Of a stretch of DNA of 64,000 bases, positions 6,899 through 16,369 are shown piece by piece. Position 1 is the stretch's first letter, and the number at the start of each line of letters is the position of its first letter. The DNA lies in contig CBDCYH010000001.1 of assembly GCA_965224105.1 (NCBI GenBank), forward strand, positions 744,001 to 808,000. Direction: 5' to 3'. Both the position numbers and the translations under genes were made by a program. Under the pieces are notes generated by a model. That model worked only from the letters and a program-made list of their open reading frames with translations, had not been told where the DNA came from and searched no databases. Source of the DNA: CBDCYH01 sp965224105 (lineage in GTDB: Bacteria > Bacteroidota > Rhodothermia > Rhodothermales > JABDKH01).

Positions 6899-9682
6899 AT
6901 GGAGCACAGCGAACAGAGTTTTTCGATTTCCCTTGATGAGGGCGCAGAGGATATATCGGATCACCTTCGAGACCAGGCGAACTTCCTAATTGATTGCCTT
7001 TCAGCAAATGCTCAACAACAAATTGGCGTCAACATTATTGAGCTCGCGGATGAGTGCCATAAGCTTTGCCGCCAGGCTGAAAACGAAAATAACGCGTCGC
7101 TCCGAATCAAAGTGCAGGAGTTGTTGTCCGAGCGACCGCTCGACGACATAATCGGGCTGCTACGTCTGAACATTGCATTCTTTCACCTGCTCAATCAAGC
7201 CGAGAAGCAGGAGATTATTCGGATCAATCGAGAGCGCGAAAACCAAAGTTCACTAGACACGCCGAGGCCCGAATCTATCGCGCAGCTTTTTAACGAGCTG
7301 AAGTCGGCGGGAATGTCTAGCGCGGATGTAAAGGAGCTGTTTCGCCAAATTGACATCCAACCGACCCTCACGGCGCATCCGACGGAAGCACGTCGGCGAA
7401 GCATCTTGTACAAGCAGCAGAATATTGCTGACGAACTCCTGCGGCTGCGTCAAGATCGGTTAACCCCGAAGGAAATCGAAGACGCCAGAGAGGCAATCGC
7501 GAACCACATCGCACTACTCTTTGCTACTGATGAGGTTCGTTCCAACAAAATGCTGGTTCAGAACGAAGTGGAGCATGGTTTATATTTTTTAACCACGTCG
7601 ATCTGGGATACCATTCCGAGAATACATGCAGATATCCGAGCCGGCTTTGAGCAGTACTATGGCGAATCTGTCTCTGTCGATGCTATTCTCAACTTCCGCT
7701 CATGGATTGGCAGTGATCGCGATGGAAATCCATTTGTAACACCGGAGGTCACCCGACAAACATTCAGGACGCAGCGGAGACGCGCGCTGGTAATGTTCCA
7801 GAACGAACTCCGCAGTTTGCGTCGTCATCTGAGTCTCTCCGAGGGAAAAATTGAGTTTCCGGAATATTTGTACGAGTCAATCCGAAACGATGAATCGGAA
7901 GTCAATTTGCCGAATCTTGTAGAGGGCTTGTACGAGCGCGAACCGCTGAGGAAAAAAATCTCCCTCATGATGGGTCGCATTCATCAAATGCTAGAGGGTG
8001 ACGACTCTGCGGATTATGATTCGAAAGCCTTCTGCGACGATCTTGATCTTATCCGTCGCACCCTCGAAGACGTCGGATTTGCAAGTGTGGCTCGAAATGG
8101 GCTCATGGCAGATATTCTCGTCCGCGCCCAGTCATTCGGTTTTTACATCGCGCCGCTCGACATCAGACAGCATTCGCGGATTCATCGATCGGCGATCATC
8201 GAGCTATTCCAGCGGCTGCACATCCATGAAAATTACGCGGGACTCTCGGATGATGAACGCGTCCAGGTGTTAGTGGATGAACTAAATAATCCTCGGCCCC
8301 TGCTCCCACGCGGTGTAACGCTGTCAAAGAACGCCGAGACAGCAATGATGGTGTTCGATGTGATAAAAGAGATTGTCACGATCGAACCCCGCGCTATGGG
8401 GTCATTCATCATTAGTATGACTAGCGAGAAGTCCCACCTGCTTGAGGTGATGCTTCTGGCGAAAGAGGCTGGTATATGGTCGATCCAGGGAGACCAGGTT
8501 AACTGCCCTATCGACTTCGTGCCACTTTTTGAGACTATAGAAGATCTGGAGCACTGCGCAGAATTTATGCGCGATCTCGTCGGGGTTCCTTTGTATCGCG
8601 ATCATCTCGAGGCGCGTGACAATTTCCAGGAGGTGATGTTGGGTTATTCCGATTCCAACAAGGATGGTGGGTACCTGATGGCAAACTGGTCATTATATCG
8701 AGCGCAAGAGTCTCTTGGCCAGGCGCTCACCGAGCTGGGCTTGAAGTTTCGTTTGTTCCATGGACGGGGCGGCACCGTCGGTCGTGGTGGCGGGCGAGCG
8801 AATCAGGCGATATTGGCCATGCCCCCGGCCTCGCACTCGGGAAAAATCCGTTTTACAGAGCAGGGCGAAGTAATCTCTTTTCGCTACGGACTTGCCCCGA
8901 TCGCCCATCGGCACCTCGAGCAAATAGTCCACGCGGTAGTCAAGGCGGCCTCATCCATTGAGAGCACTGCTTTCACTCCATCAACTACAGAAAAAGCGCT
9001 TCTCGACAATCTGGCATCCGATTCCATGGCTGCCTATCGCACTTTGATCGACGACAAAGACTTTTGGAAATGGTACACCCAGGTAACGCCGATAGAACAT
9101 ATTTCGAAACTGCCTATCGCCTCCAGACCAGTTTCCAGAAAGTCGTCGAACGAAGTTGACTTCTCTGGTCTTAGAGCAATTCCGTGGGTTTTCTCGTGGA
9201 CCCAACCTAGATACATTGTCCCCGGGTGGTTCGGCATTGGGGCCGCGCTATCCAATGCCATCGACAAAGATGGCAACGTGGCCAAAGTCTTGAGCGAGAT
9301 GTTTGAAAGGTGGCCATTCTTTGCGGCCGTAATCAACTCTGCACAAAGAGAACTGGCGCGATCTCGGCTATCAATTGCCGGTCTGTACAATGACCTGCTC
9401 GACATTGACTCGACGGGCGTACACGAATCGATTGTTGCCGACTTTGAGAAGGCTCGGGGCGCAATTCTCGAGCTAACAGGTCAGGCGAAACTGCTCGACA
9501 ACTCTGAGGTCCTTAAACGCTCGATCAAGCTTAGGAATCCCTACACCGATGTTCTAAATCTTATTCAGTTGAACTTGATGCAGGAGTACCGAAAGAAGTC
9601 GAGCCCGAAAGATGAGCGTTTGACCAGAGCGATCTTCCTGAGCGTGAATGCAATCGCAGCAGCAATGCAAAGCACGGGGTAG
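6899..9682 (+). CDS. ppc: Phosphoenolpyruvate carboxylase
   Basis: Cytoplasmic enzyme that carboxylates PEP with bicarbonate to oxaloacetate, refilling the TCA cycle. At 927 aa it has the usual bacterial length. Key motifs are TAHPTEARRR with catalytic His160, GSDRDGNPFVTPEV, the glycine-rich loop FHGRGGTVGRGGG and GYSDSNKDGGYL. The C-terminus (MQSTG) is a variant of the canonical QNTG end that closes the active site. An ATG at 6899 is preferred over the TTG one codon earlier. It follows the DUF6503 gene by 18 bases and converges on the next gene with only 3 bases between stops. Confidence 0.97.
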   Translation: MEHSEQSFSISLDEGAEDISDHLRDQANFLIDCLSANAQQQIGVNIIELADECHKLCRQAENENNASLRIKVQELLSERPLDDIIGLLRLNIAFFHLLNQAEKQEIIRINRERENQSSLDTPRPESIAQLFNELKSAGMSSADVKELFRQIDIQPTLTAHPTEARRRSILYKQQNIADELLRLRQDRLTPKEIEDAREAIANHIALLFATDEVRSNKMLVQNEVEHGLYFLTTSIWDTIPRIHADIRAGFEQYYGESVSVDAILNFRSWIGSDRDGNPFVTPEVTRQTFRTQRRRALVMFQNELRSLRRHLSLSEGKIEFPEYLYESIRNDESEVNLPNLVEGLYEREPLRKKISLMMGRIHQMLEGDDSADYDSKAFCDDLDLIRRTLEDVGFASVARNGLMADILVRAQSFGFYIAPLDIRQHSRIHRSAIIELFQRLHIHENYAGLSDDERVQVLVDELNNPRPLLPRGVTLSKNAETAMMVFDVIKEIVTIEPRAMGSFIISMTSEKSHLLEVMLLAKEAGIWSIQGDQVNCPIDFVPLFETIEDLEHCAEFMRDLVGVPLYRDHLEARDNFQEVMLGYSDSNKDGGYLMANWSLYRAQESLGQALTELGLKFRLFHGRGGTVGRGGGRANQAILAMPPASHSGKIRFTEQGEVISFRYGLAPIAHRHLEQIVHAVVKAASSIESTAFTPSTTEKALLDNLASDSMAAYRTLIDDKDFWKWYTQVTPIEHISKLPIASRPVSRKSSNEVDFSGLRAIPWVFSWTQPRYIVPGWFGIGAALSNAIDKDGNVAKVLSEMFERWPFFAAVINSAQRELARSRLSIAGLYNDLLDIDSTGVHESIVADFEKARGAILELTGQAKLLDNSEVLKRSIKLRNPYTDVLNLIQLNLMQEYRKKSSPKDERLTRAIFLSVNAIAAAMQSTG

Positions 9683-9685
9683 CTT

Positions 9686-10222
9686 TTAAGCTGCTCTCGC
9701 TGCAGATGCACCCTCGGATGGAGCTATCCTGTTCCTGATAACGGATATCAAGCTTTCGACAGCAAGCTGGTCGGTATACACCAGGCTGAATCGTCCACAT
9801 TCAAGGCCGCGGATTACGGACTCAATGTTGTGCCGAGATGGATCGTGACTGGCAAATATGACCCTCGACGAGTGATCATCCGAATCATTCGAATCAATGG
9901 GGACAAGCATTTGGTCGAACAGGGTCTCCCATTTCTCCACCGGTAGAGACTTTCGTAGCCTGTCGACGGTTACGCCAACCCGTTCAGGACTTGGTTTTCT
10001 GATTTCAAAGCCGTAGGAGTTTGCCGCGGTCCTGTAAACCTTGTCGCGATTGACAAGATCAAGTTCGACGAGGGATCGCCAGGAAGGCTTTCCGGATTCA
10101 CTATGCTGAATCATCAATCCGATATCTGCCGGCGTTATGGTCCCTTTGGCAAGCAATACCTGGGTGACGCGATCAAGTCGTTTATGCGGCTCCCTGTTAG
10201 GGAGTTGAAAAATCTTTTGCAC
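9686..10222 (-). CDS. Stand-alone MshEN-like domain, paralogue of the neighbouring ATPase N-terminus
   Basis: 178 aa from a GTG start. There are no ATPase motifs. The chain aligns well with residues 95-245 of the PilB/GspE-type protein encoded just upstream. Shared signatures are VYRTAA followed by an aromatic-F, a PID or PVD step, FASHDPSR versus FATHDPSR, and GRFSLVYTD versus GKYRIVYMD. It is therefore a partial paralogue of the N-terminal (MshEN/T2SSE-N) part of that ATPase. In the family this part links the ATPase to its membrane platform and in some members binds cyclic di-GMP; the binding motif looks degenerate here. It lies 103 bases downstream of the ATPase stop on the same strand. 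Its role is inferred only: an adaptor or regulator of the ATPase. Confidence 0.7.
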   Translation of the reverse strand: MQKIFQLPNREPHKRLDRVTQVLLAKGTITPADIGLMIQHSESGKPSWRSLVELDLVNRDKVYRTAANSYGFEIRKPSPERVGVTVDRLRKSLPVEKWETLFDQMLVPIDSNDSDDHSSRVIFASHDPSRHNIESVIRGLECGRFSLVYTDQLAVESLISVIRNRIAPSEGASAARAA

Positions 10223-10325
10223 GGGTTCGCAGGGGTTGGAGATTGTCCTACTGATATCGGAGGGATTTCCGCTGCGTAAAGCCTTTACTCACTTTGGGTA
10301 CGGGCTGCGTGACCCGATGGCCGGT

Positions 10326-12371
10326 TTAGTCACCCGTTACGCGGACGACCTCGGCAAGCGACGTCAATCCTGATCGGGCGACATCCAGCGCTGCATCCCG
10401 CAGCGTCTTCATGCCGTCTGTAACTGCAATCGATCTGATCGCTTCCTCATCGATAAGCTGTCCGGCCGACAGAATGGCGTGTCGCAGCGTTTCCGTAAAG
10501 ACCAGTGTTTCGGCGATGGCCTGGCGACCCCTGTAGCCCGTTCCCCCGCAGTTCCTGCAATTAGTAGATTCACCAACGTCAAAGATCTCACCCTCAAAAC
10601 TCTCGAGACCTAGATAACGGAGTTGTTCCTTATCCACCTCGTCCACCTCAACCTTGCAATGATCGCACAATTTCCGGATGAGCCGTTGCGCAACAACGAT
10701 GTTAATTGCGTACGCAAGGAGAAATGGCTCAATGCCCATTTTGTAGAGGCGACTTACAGCGCTCGGGGCGTCGTTTGTGTGGAGGGTGGAGAATGTTAAG
10801 TGGCCCGTGTTGGCCAGCTTGATCGCCAGGTCAGCAGTCTCTTTGTCACGCATCTCGCCGACCATTACGATATCAGGATCGTGTCTTAGTATTGATCGCA
10901 ACGCCTGCTGCATATTCAGGTCCGGACCGAGCTTGATCTGACGTACACCCTTCAATAGGTATTCGACTGGATCTTCAACCGTTATCACGTTCACCTTAGG
11001 TGATTGGACTTGCAGAAGAGCCGCCACCAGTGTTGTGCTCTTACCAGAACCCGTCGGGCCTGTCATTATAACCATACCGTGCGGCTGCCTGATCGCGCGG
11101 TTAAATTGGTGAAGCACTTCGTCCTTCAAACCAATCTGTGAAAGATCGTCAAGTACTTTTCGGTTATCTATAACACGCAGGACTACGCTTTCAGCATGTA
11201 TGTTTTCTTTGTGGCTGGCGATGGGAAGAATCGAGACTCTAAACCGAATTACCACTCCGCCGATGACTCGAGAGATGTGTCCGTCCTGTGCTTTGTCTCT
11301 GTCAAACCGGTCAACGTTCGAGGAATTATCCTTAACTACAGCCAGCAACGCCTCGGGATGTACCCGTTCTTCTTTGTGCCAGGAAATCAGTTCGCCATCA
11401 ATCCTGAACAGGATATCGATTTGCCCCTTATCGTTTGGGACAATGTGAATGTCGGATGCGCCACGATGCACAGCTTCAACAAGTGTCGCCTCAAACAGAG
11501 TGATGAGGGACGATCTCTTGATTTGCGCCTCTAGTTCGTTCTCATCAACCAGCTTGTCGTCCTGGACCGCGGAGGTTCCAAGATCATAGGCGAAAGAATC
11601 TTCGTTAAGCTGATTGAGGTACTCGTTATGCGAAAGAAGCCCCTCGGAAATTGCCGTTCCGACCATCACCTCGTCCATGTACACGATGCGGTACTTCCCG
11701 ATCTTCAATTCCTCAATCGTCTTGTGCACAAGAGCGCGAGACGGATCATGCGTAGCAAAGACCCACGTGAGAACGTTTGGTGTCTGCTCCTCAAGATCAA
11801 CCGGAATCACGAACAACTCCAGGAGTTGATCGATTTTTTCACTACCCAGATATTCTGCCGCGGATCGCAAAACTTCCGTGGTTCTTTCCAGTGTTACATC
11901 TGATTCCGGGAAAGCGTACACGCGGGCGGCGGTACGATAGACTTGCTGCCTGTCGATGGAGGCGTCGAGAGCGATAACTCTCCACAACGCAGTCTTGAAT
12001 TCGTTTTCCTTCAGGCGTTGCCACTCTTCCCACGCATTGTATAGTTGCACCTGCGACAAATGCCCGTCGGCGATAAGCTGCTTTACAACGCGATCGGATC
12101 CTGAGAAGAAGCTCGGATCGGGCTCATCATCTGGTTCGGATTCAATTGCAGTGGTACCGGTACCTCTGCGTTCCTGTGTGTGCGGTTCGACACCTTCCAG
12201 ATTCCTGTGGTCCTGCTGCGGAGGGCCTTCCTCGACGAGCTCTTGAGGCAAGAGATCGCCTTCGAGTGTTGGCTCGCTGGGTGAATCGGATAACGGTTTT
12301 GCTCCCTCGAATTGGAACATGGAGGCGATTAAACTGCGGTGGTGTCCATGCCGGTAATCGGCAAAAACCAT
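10326..12371 (-). CDS. PilB/GspE-type secretion or pilus assembly ATPase
   Basis: Hexameric ATPase of type IV pilus or type II secretion machines, 681 aa. In order: an acidic, proline-rich leader (1-90), an MshEN-like domain (about 95-245), the N2 domain, then the ATPase core. The core has Walker A GPTGSGKSTT (about 438-447), the Asp box ITVEDPVEYL, Walker B DPDIVMVGEMRD and the His box LTFSTLHTND. A zinc CxxC pair follows (CDHC near 569, CRNC near 605). The ATG at 12371 forms TGATG with the stop of the upstream FAD oxidoreductase, which suggests coupling; an ATG at 12320 is an alternative. No pilins, platform protein or secretin are nearby, so pilus versus T2SS cannot be decided. Confidence 0.88.
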   Translation of the reverse strand: MVFADYRHGHHRSLIASMFQFEGAKPLSDSPSEPTLEGDLLPQELVEEGPPQQDHRNLEGVEPHTQERRGTGTTAIESEPDDEPDPSFFSGSDRVVKQLIADGHLSQVQLYNAWEEWQRLKENEFKTALWRVIALDASIDRQQVYRTAARVYAFPESDVTLERTTEVLRSAAEYLGSEKIDQLLELFVIPVDLEEQTPNVLTWVFATHDPSRALVHKTIEELKIGKYRIVYMDEVMVGTAISEGLLSHNEYLNQLNEDSFAYDLGTSAVQDDKLVDENELEAQIKRSSLITLFEATLVEAVHRGASDIHIVPNDKGQIDILFRIDGELISWHKEERVHPEALLAVVKDNSSNVDRFDRDKAQDGHISRVIGGVVIRFRVSILPIASHKENIHAESVVLRVIDNRKVLDDLSQIGLKDEVLHQFNRAIRQPHGMVIMTGPTGSGKSTTLVAALLQVQSPKVNVITVEDPVEYLLKGVRQIKLGPDLNMQQALRSILRHDPDIVMVGEMRDKETADLAIKLANTGHLTFSTLHTNDAPSAVSRLYKMGIEPFLLAYAINIVVAQRLIRKLCDHCKVEVDEVDKEQLRYLGLESFEGEIFDVGESTNCRNCGGTGYRGRQAIAETLVFTETLRHAILSAGQLIDEEAIRSIAVTDGMKTLRDAALDVARSGLTSLAEVVRVTGD

Positions 12372-13531
12372 CAAAGTTTTAGGTTCACCCCTTGCCCGCC
12401 GGACCGCAGCAGGTCCAATTCTTCCACTTTTTCGCCCGAGAGCTTCCTCGCAAGCCGATTAGCCAAAACGAAAGCCAGGCTCATCCCGTGTCCATTGAAT
12501 CCAACCAAAAATGCAATCCGGCCATCATCTAGATACAGCGGTAACCCACTGCCGGTGAAAGCCATGGCTCCACTCCATCGATCAACAATATCAACATCTC
12601 CGACCTCGAAGTGGTTTTGCAGATAAGTCTCGAGGTCTGACTGTAACGCTGTCGTAGTTTCATCAACCGTCCCGACTTCGGTATCCAGGTGCAGATGCCT
12701 GGCGCCGCCTAAAACCAAATGGCCCGCGTCCGTCTGTCGGATATAATAAAAACCACGGTGGGAGTATATCGGTTCTCGACAAATTGGTTGAACTACTGGA
12801 GCTGTCGCCAACATCTGCGCTCGTTTCGGGTGAATAGCCGCCTTCATCTCCGGAAATAAGGCCGCTGTAAATGCGTTTGTGCAAATGGCAACACGGTTGC
12901 ATTCAATGGGACAACCGTTCTCGATGTGAACCATGATGTCCGTCCCACTTCTATCAATCCTCGTGACGTTTGCCTGCCGGAGTTGGACATCCGAACGTTG
13001 TGCTATCGTGGTAGTTAGCGCAAATGGATCAACCTTACCCCCGTCAGTAAAACGGGCCGCACCATAATAGTTACGGACTCCTTTTGATGACTCGAATGTA
13101 CTCTTATCCAGGAATTCTACTGCGACGCCTTGGCCACGGAGGAGCTCCACGGACTCGGCGATTTCTTGCTCTTCTTCGAGGGTCCCGGCCACAATGTTGT
13201 AGGCGGACCGTCTTAGCGTATCGACTTGGGATTCGAATTCGGAAAAGAGTAGGTCCCGGTTTTCCTGCGTAAGTCTGTAAAGATCCCAAGCTGTCGACAG
13301 GCCATAATTCTCTACATCATTCGTAAAGTATGTAGCCAAACCCTGTATGAGAAAGCCAGCATTTCTACCGGATGCCTCAGCCCCGGGAAAGCGCCGGTCG
13401 CAGAGGATTATATGCAGGCTTGGATTGATCTTTTTCATCCAGTAGGCCAGCGAGCAGCCCACAATCCCGGCACCGACAATTACAAGGTCTGCCGTATGGC
13501 TGAAGCGGTGCTGCCAGATCGAATGCGTCAT
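12371..13531 (-). CDS. FAD-dependent amino-acid/amine oxidoreductase (DAO family)
   Basis: Flavoenzyme of 386 aa. A dinucleotide-binding motif lies near residue 18 (VIVGAGIVGCSLAYWMKK), followed by an acidic strand end and EASGRNAGFL, typical of glycine oxidase, DadA and gamma-glutamylputrescine oxidase relatives. The C-terminal part has GAMAFTGSGLP and GFNGHGMSLAF, the usual FAD-contact loop of this family. It probably oxidises an amine or amino acid in the cytoplasm, or at the membrane with a quinone acceptor; the substrate cannot be read from sequence. The start overlaps the end of the AcuI/YhdH-like gene by 4 bases and its stop overlaps the ATPase start, so three unrelated functions appear to be transcribed together. 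Confidence 0.82.
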   Translation of the reverse strand: MTHSIWQHRFSHTADLVIVGAGIVGCSLAYWMKKINPSLHIILCDRRFPGAEASGRNAGFLIQGLATYFTNDVENYGLSTAWDLYRLTQENRDLLFSEFESQVDTLRRSAYNIVAGTLEEEQEIAESVELLRGQGVAVEFLDKSTFESSKGVRNYYGAARFTDGGKVDPFALTTTIAQRSDVQLRQANVTRIDRSGTDIMVHIENGCPIECNRVAICTNAFTAALFPEMKAAIHPKRAQMLATAPVVQPICREPIYSHRGFYYIRQTDAGHLVLGGARHLHLDTEVGTVDETTTALQSDLETYLQNHFEVGDVDIVDRWSGAMAFTGSGLPLYLDDGRIAFLVGFNGHGMSLAFVLANRLARKLSGEKVEELDLLRSGGQGVNLKL

Positions 13532-14517
13532 GACTCTGCAACGTTTACGACGAGTCGTCCCTGAATTTTACCGTCGGTAATATCATCACACGCGGCAATT
13601 ACATCATCAAGCGAAATGACGTTGTGCATGAGGTTATAAGCTTCCGATGTAACTGAATCTGCTAATCGATGCCACGCCTCCTCACGGATTGGCCTTGGAC
13701 AGGTATTCGAGTCAATACCGAGTAGGTTGACACCACGTAGTATGAACGGATAGACGGTGGTTTCCAGTTGGTAGCCACCGGCGAGACCGCATGCGGCAAT
13801 ACTACCATGTCTACCCATCTGACTAACCACAGCTTCCAAGGTCTTTCCACCAACCGAATCAACTGCGCCGGTCCATCTTGCGTTGTCCAATGGTCTTCGC
13901 GCTCCTGCGCCCAGATCAGACCTGTCTATGATGGTCGACCCACCTAGTTCTCTCAAGTATTCGTGGGCTCTCGTTTTGCCTGTACTCGCTACGACGCTGT
14001 GACCTAGTCTGGCAAGCAAATGCACGGCAATGGATCCCACCCCTCCCGACGCTCCGGTAACCACAATGTCGCCTTCGCCAAGTCCGGCTTTTTCGAGTGC
14101 GAGTACCGACAGCATTGCTGTAAAACCGGCTGTTCCCATGATCATGGATTCTAGTGGCGACATGCCGGATGGCAGTTTCACGAGCCAGTCATCTTGCATC
14201 CATTGATATTCCGAGTATCCTCCCCAATACGCCTCGCCGATGGACCATCCGGTCCCGACAACGATATCCCCCACGCGGAACCGCGTTCCGGTAGTTTCAA
14301 TAATCTCGCCACAGATGTCGATACCGGGCACGAAGGGGTAGGCGGCCCGCACAATCTTGCCCTTTCCCGTAACCGCTAAACCATCCTTATAATTGACGCT
14401 GGAGTACAGAGTTTTGACTAGCGTATTTCCCTGTTTCGGCAGCTTGTCCAAACTAAGGGTCGTTATACTGGCTTGCACCGACGACCCTGTTTGGCTATCT
14501 AATACGATCGCTTTCAT
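13528..14517 (-). CDS. AcuI/YhdH-family NADPH:quinone oxidoreductase-like reductase
   Basis: Medium-chain dehydrogenase/reductase without zinc ligands, 329 aa from the ATG at 14517 (MKAIVLDSQTG); 12 upstream codons are not part of the family. It shows SSVNYKDGLAVTGKG near residue 40, FVPGIDICGEI, and the NADPH-binding loop VTGASGGVGSIAVHLLARLG near 140. Characterised relatives reduce acryloyl-CoA (AcuI) or quinones; acrylyl-CoA reductase is the best-studied activity of this subgroup. Its start is only 6 bases from the divergent tonB-like start, so both promoters must lie inside the opposite gene. The C-terminal end overlaps the FAD oxidoreductase. Confidence 0.86.
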   Translation of the reverse strand: MKAIVLDSQTGSSVQASITTLSLDKLPKQGNTLVKTLYSSVNYKDGLAVTGKGKIVRAAYPFVPGIDICGEIIETTGTRFRVGDIVVGTGWSIGEAYWGGYSEYQWMQDDWLVKLPSGMSPLESMIMGTAGFTAMLSVLALEKAGLGEGDIVVTGASGGVGSIAVHLLARLGHSVVASTGKTRAHEYLRELGGSTIIDRSDLGAGARRPLDNARWTGAVDSVGGKTLEAVVSQMGRHGSIAACGLAGGYQLETTVYPFILRGVNLLGIDSNTCPRPIREEAWHRLADSVTSEAYNLMHNVISLDDVIAACDDITDGKIQGRLVVNVAES

Positions 14518-14523
14518 GGCCCA

Positions 14524-15207
14524 ATGATAGCGACAACCGGGTTCAGGAACCAAGCCACTGATCCATTGAAAAATCGAAGGCGGCTAAATAGCAACAGGCT
14601 GGTTTTCCTAGTATCGCTGGCATTGGTCCTGGCGATATTAAATGTGATAACCCGGCTTCCATGGGTCGAAACCAAAAGTTATCGATTCCGCCTGGACCAA
14701 CGAGGTGAGGACACTGTAGAGGAATTTGTCAAGATGGAGCTGGTCCAGGAGCGGGCTCATTCAAGACCCTTGGTATTGGACGAAACACGTGACGAGGAAC
14801 AGTCCAATGAGCCTGACACCGACTCGACCGAAGTTGTCGCCCAGGACGATGCGGGTCGTGAAAGCTTCAATCGACTGGAGGTAAAAGAGCAGGTACTTGA
14901 ATTCGCTGAAAAGGCGCCCACGATCGTTGGAGGGCTCGGGTCATATTACGTCAACATCGAGTATCCTGAGGAGGCGATCCGCGACAATATCCAGGGGCGA
15001 CTAATCCTCCGGTTCGTTGTCAGCCCGACCGGCCGTGCACATTCCGTAGAGGTCGTGCAAAGTTTGCATCCGTTATGCGACTCTGCAGCCGTTCGTGCTG
15101 TCAGACTTACAACGTTTGCCCCCGGCGAGCAAAACGGCGAGCCCGTCTCTGTCCGAATGAGTCTTCCCGTTACCTTCCGGATTGTTGACCCAACTCAAGG
15201 CCAGTAG
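14524..15207 (+). CDS. TonB-like energy-transducer C-terminal domain protein
   Basis: 227 aa with one N-terminal transmembrane helix (about residues 27-47), an acidic periplasmic linker and a C-terminal TonB domain. That domain shows YPEEAIRDNIQGRLILRFVV, the usual TonB opening, and ends MSLPVTFRI. TonB proteins pass proton-motive energy from ExbB/ExbD to outer-membrane receptors. This one lacks the long proline-rich linker, and no exbB or exbD is nearby. The ATG at 14524 leaves 6 bases to the divergent AcuI-like start; a TTG at 14566 (reading KNRRRLNSNR) is another possible start. Its 3' end overlaps the convergent lipoprotein gene by 38 bases. Confidence 0.8.
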   Translation: MIATTGFRNQATDPLKNRRRLNSNRLVFLVSLALVLAILNVITRLPWVETKSYRFRLDQRGEDTVEEFVKMELVQERAHSRPLVLDETRDEEQSNEPDTDSTEVVAQDDAGRESFNRLEVKEQVLEFAEKAPTIVGGLGSYYVNIEYPEEAIRDNIQGRLILRFVVSPTGRAHSVEVVQSLHPLCDSAAVRAVRLTTFAPGEQNGEPVSVRMSLPVTFRIVDPTQGQ

Positions 15208-16276
15208 GAAGTTGGATAGTGTGTAGGTCTCCTACATGCACAGTGCTACCTTCGAACCTGCTTCGCCATCGTCGCTTGCCACGATCGTTTCCATCCGTAA
15301 CTGTGAAGGTTGCATTACGGCCAGTGTCTTCCACTTCTAATTGACCCTGCAGCCTGAAAAACCGGGAACGAATGTAAGCACTTCTCCAGGCAAGTTCGAT
15401 CTGTATGATGTATCTCTTCTCCGCTGTTAGGTATGACCAATCATTCAGAAAAACAAATCGTTCGGTACCGCCTCGGAACGTTCGTAACCTGTTCAACAAT
15501 CTCCTCCCCGCTTCTTCAACAAAAAGTCCGACTTCCAGCTCGCGAGTCTGCTCGCTCTTGGATACTATCTCCTTTGTAAGTTCGGCCAGCACCTGATCTT
15601 TCGCCGGGTCTAGGATTTTGAACTGCACATTCGCTTTACTGCTATCTACGAGTTGCGACATTAATTCGTATTGATAATCATCCCAGTTACGGTGCGATCT
15701 AAGAGAGAAACTGCCTCTTTGAGATGCCAAAGGAACCGAGATGCGACCACCATCTGTACCCAGCACCTCGACCGACAGCATGAGATCCAGGTCCTGAACA
15801 GAATTTACCGGTTCCCACAACGATGAATCAGCGAGTTTGCGCTCGACAGCATAGCGAAGATTGAACGAGCCCCTGGCATAGTCATCCCGGATCGGGTACG
15901 AAACTGTCGGCTCAAGCGAAACTCGTTTCTCTGATGCAAACTGGAAAGCCTGGTCACATGTTTTGAACGCTCCGAACGCACCGCACACTTCCACCAGAAT
16001 TTTCTCCCGATCAGACAGGGATGCGTCATCAAGGATGACCGTGCGGCCGCTTCCGACGTAGAGCGTGTCGAAGGCTGAATCAAAAATGGTTATCCCAACG
16101 GTGTCAGGCGAGACAGCTTCGGATGCGCCAAAGTCACTGATGGAGACAAATGATGGTTCAACCAGAAGCGTGTCCCAGCCGTTGCGCGCGATTTCGACAT
16201 CGTCGATGACTATCTCTCGCCGTTCTCCACAAGCGGACAACAACGCAACAGCAGCAAGTGTTAGGAATCGGACCAA
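15170..16276 (-). CDS. Unknown lipoprotein
   Basis: 368 aa, starting at a TTG because no ATG lies in frame nearby. The signal LTLAAVALLSAC ends in a clear lipobox (Cys16). The rest is beta-rich with two halves: residues 20-190 contain repeated hydrophobic strands, and residues 200-345 include a helical segment (VEEAGRRLLNRLRTF) followed by strands. Two further cysteines near residues 98 and 107 (VEVCGAFGAFKTC) could form a disulfide. I do not recognise the family. The gene converges on the tonB-like gene and overlaps its 3' end by 38 bases. A periplasmic or outer-membrane structural role is possible but not shown. Confidence 0.6.
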   Translation of the reverse strand: MVRFLTLAAVALLSACGERREIVIDDVEIARNGWDTLLVEPSFVSISDFGASEAVSPDTVGITIFDSAFDTLYVGSGRTVILDDASLSDREKILVEVCGAFGAFKTCDQAFQFASEKRVSLEPTVSYPIRDDYARGSFNLRYAVERKLADSSLWEPVNSVQDLDLMLSVEVLGTDGGRISVPLASQRGSFSLRSHRNWDDYQYELMSQLVDSSKANVQFKILDPAKDQVLAELTKEIVSKSEQTRELEVGLFVEEAGRRLLNRLRTFRGGTERFVFLNDWSYLTAEKRYIIQIELAWRSAYIRSRFFRLQGQLEVEDTGRNATFTVTDGNDRGKRRWRSRFEGSTVHVGDLHTIQLPTGLELGQQSGR

Positions 16277-16369
16277 GACGACGTAATCGGGAGACGCGTG
16301 ACAGATATAGTAAACGAAAGTAGCCTGAAAATTGTTGCTTTTCTAGCAGCCACTTTTACCAGACCATTC

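Noticed and set aside
9676..9700. AGCTTTTAAGCT hairpin as a terminator between ppc and the MshEN-like gene
   Set aside because: The stem is only 5 base pairs with a 2-base loop and no U tract, and it overlaps the coding end.
15170..16276. GWxTD-domain protein
   Set aside because: The lipoprotein has tryptophan-rich strands but the GWxTD motif itself is absent.
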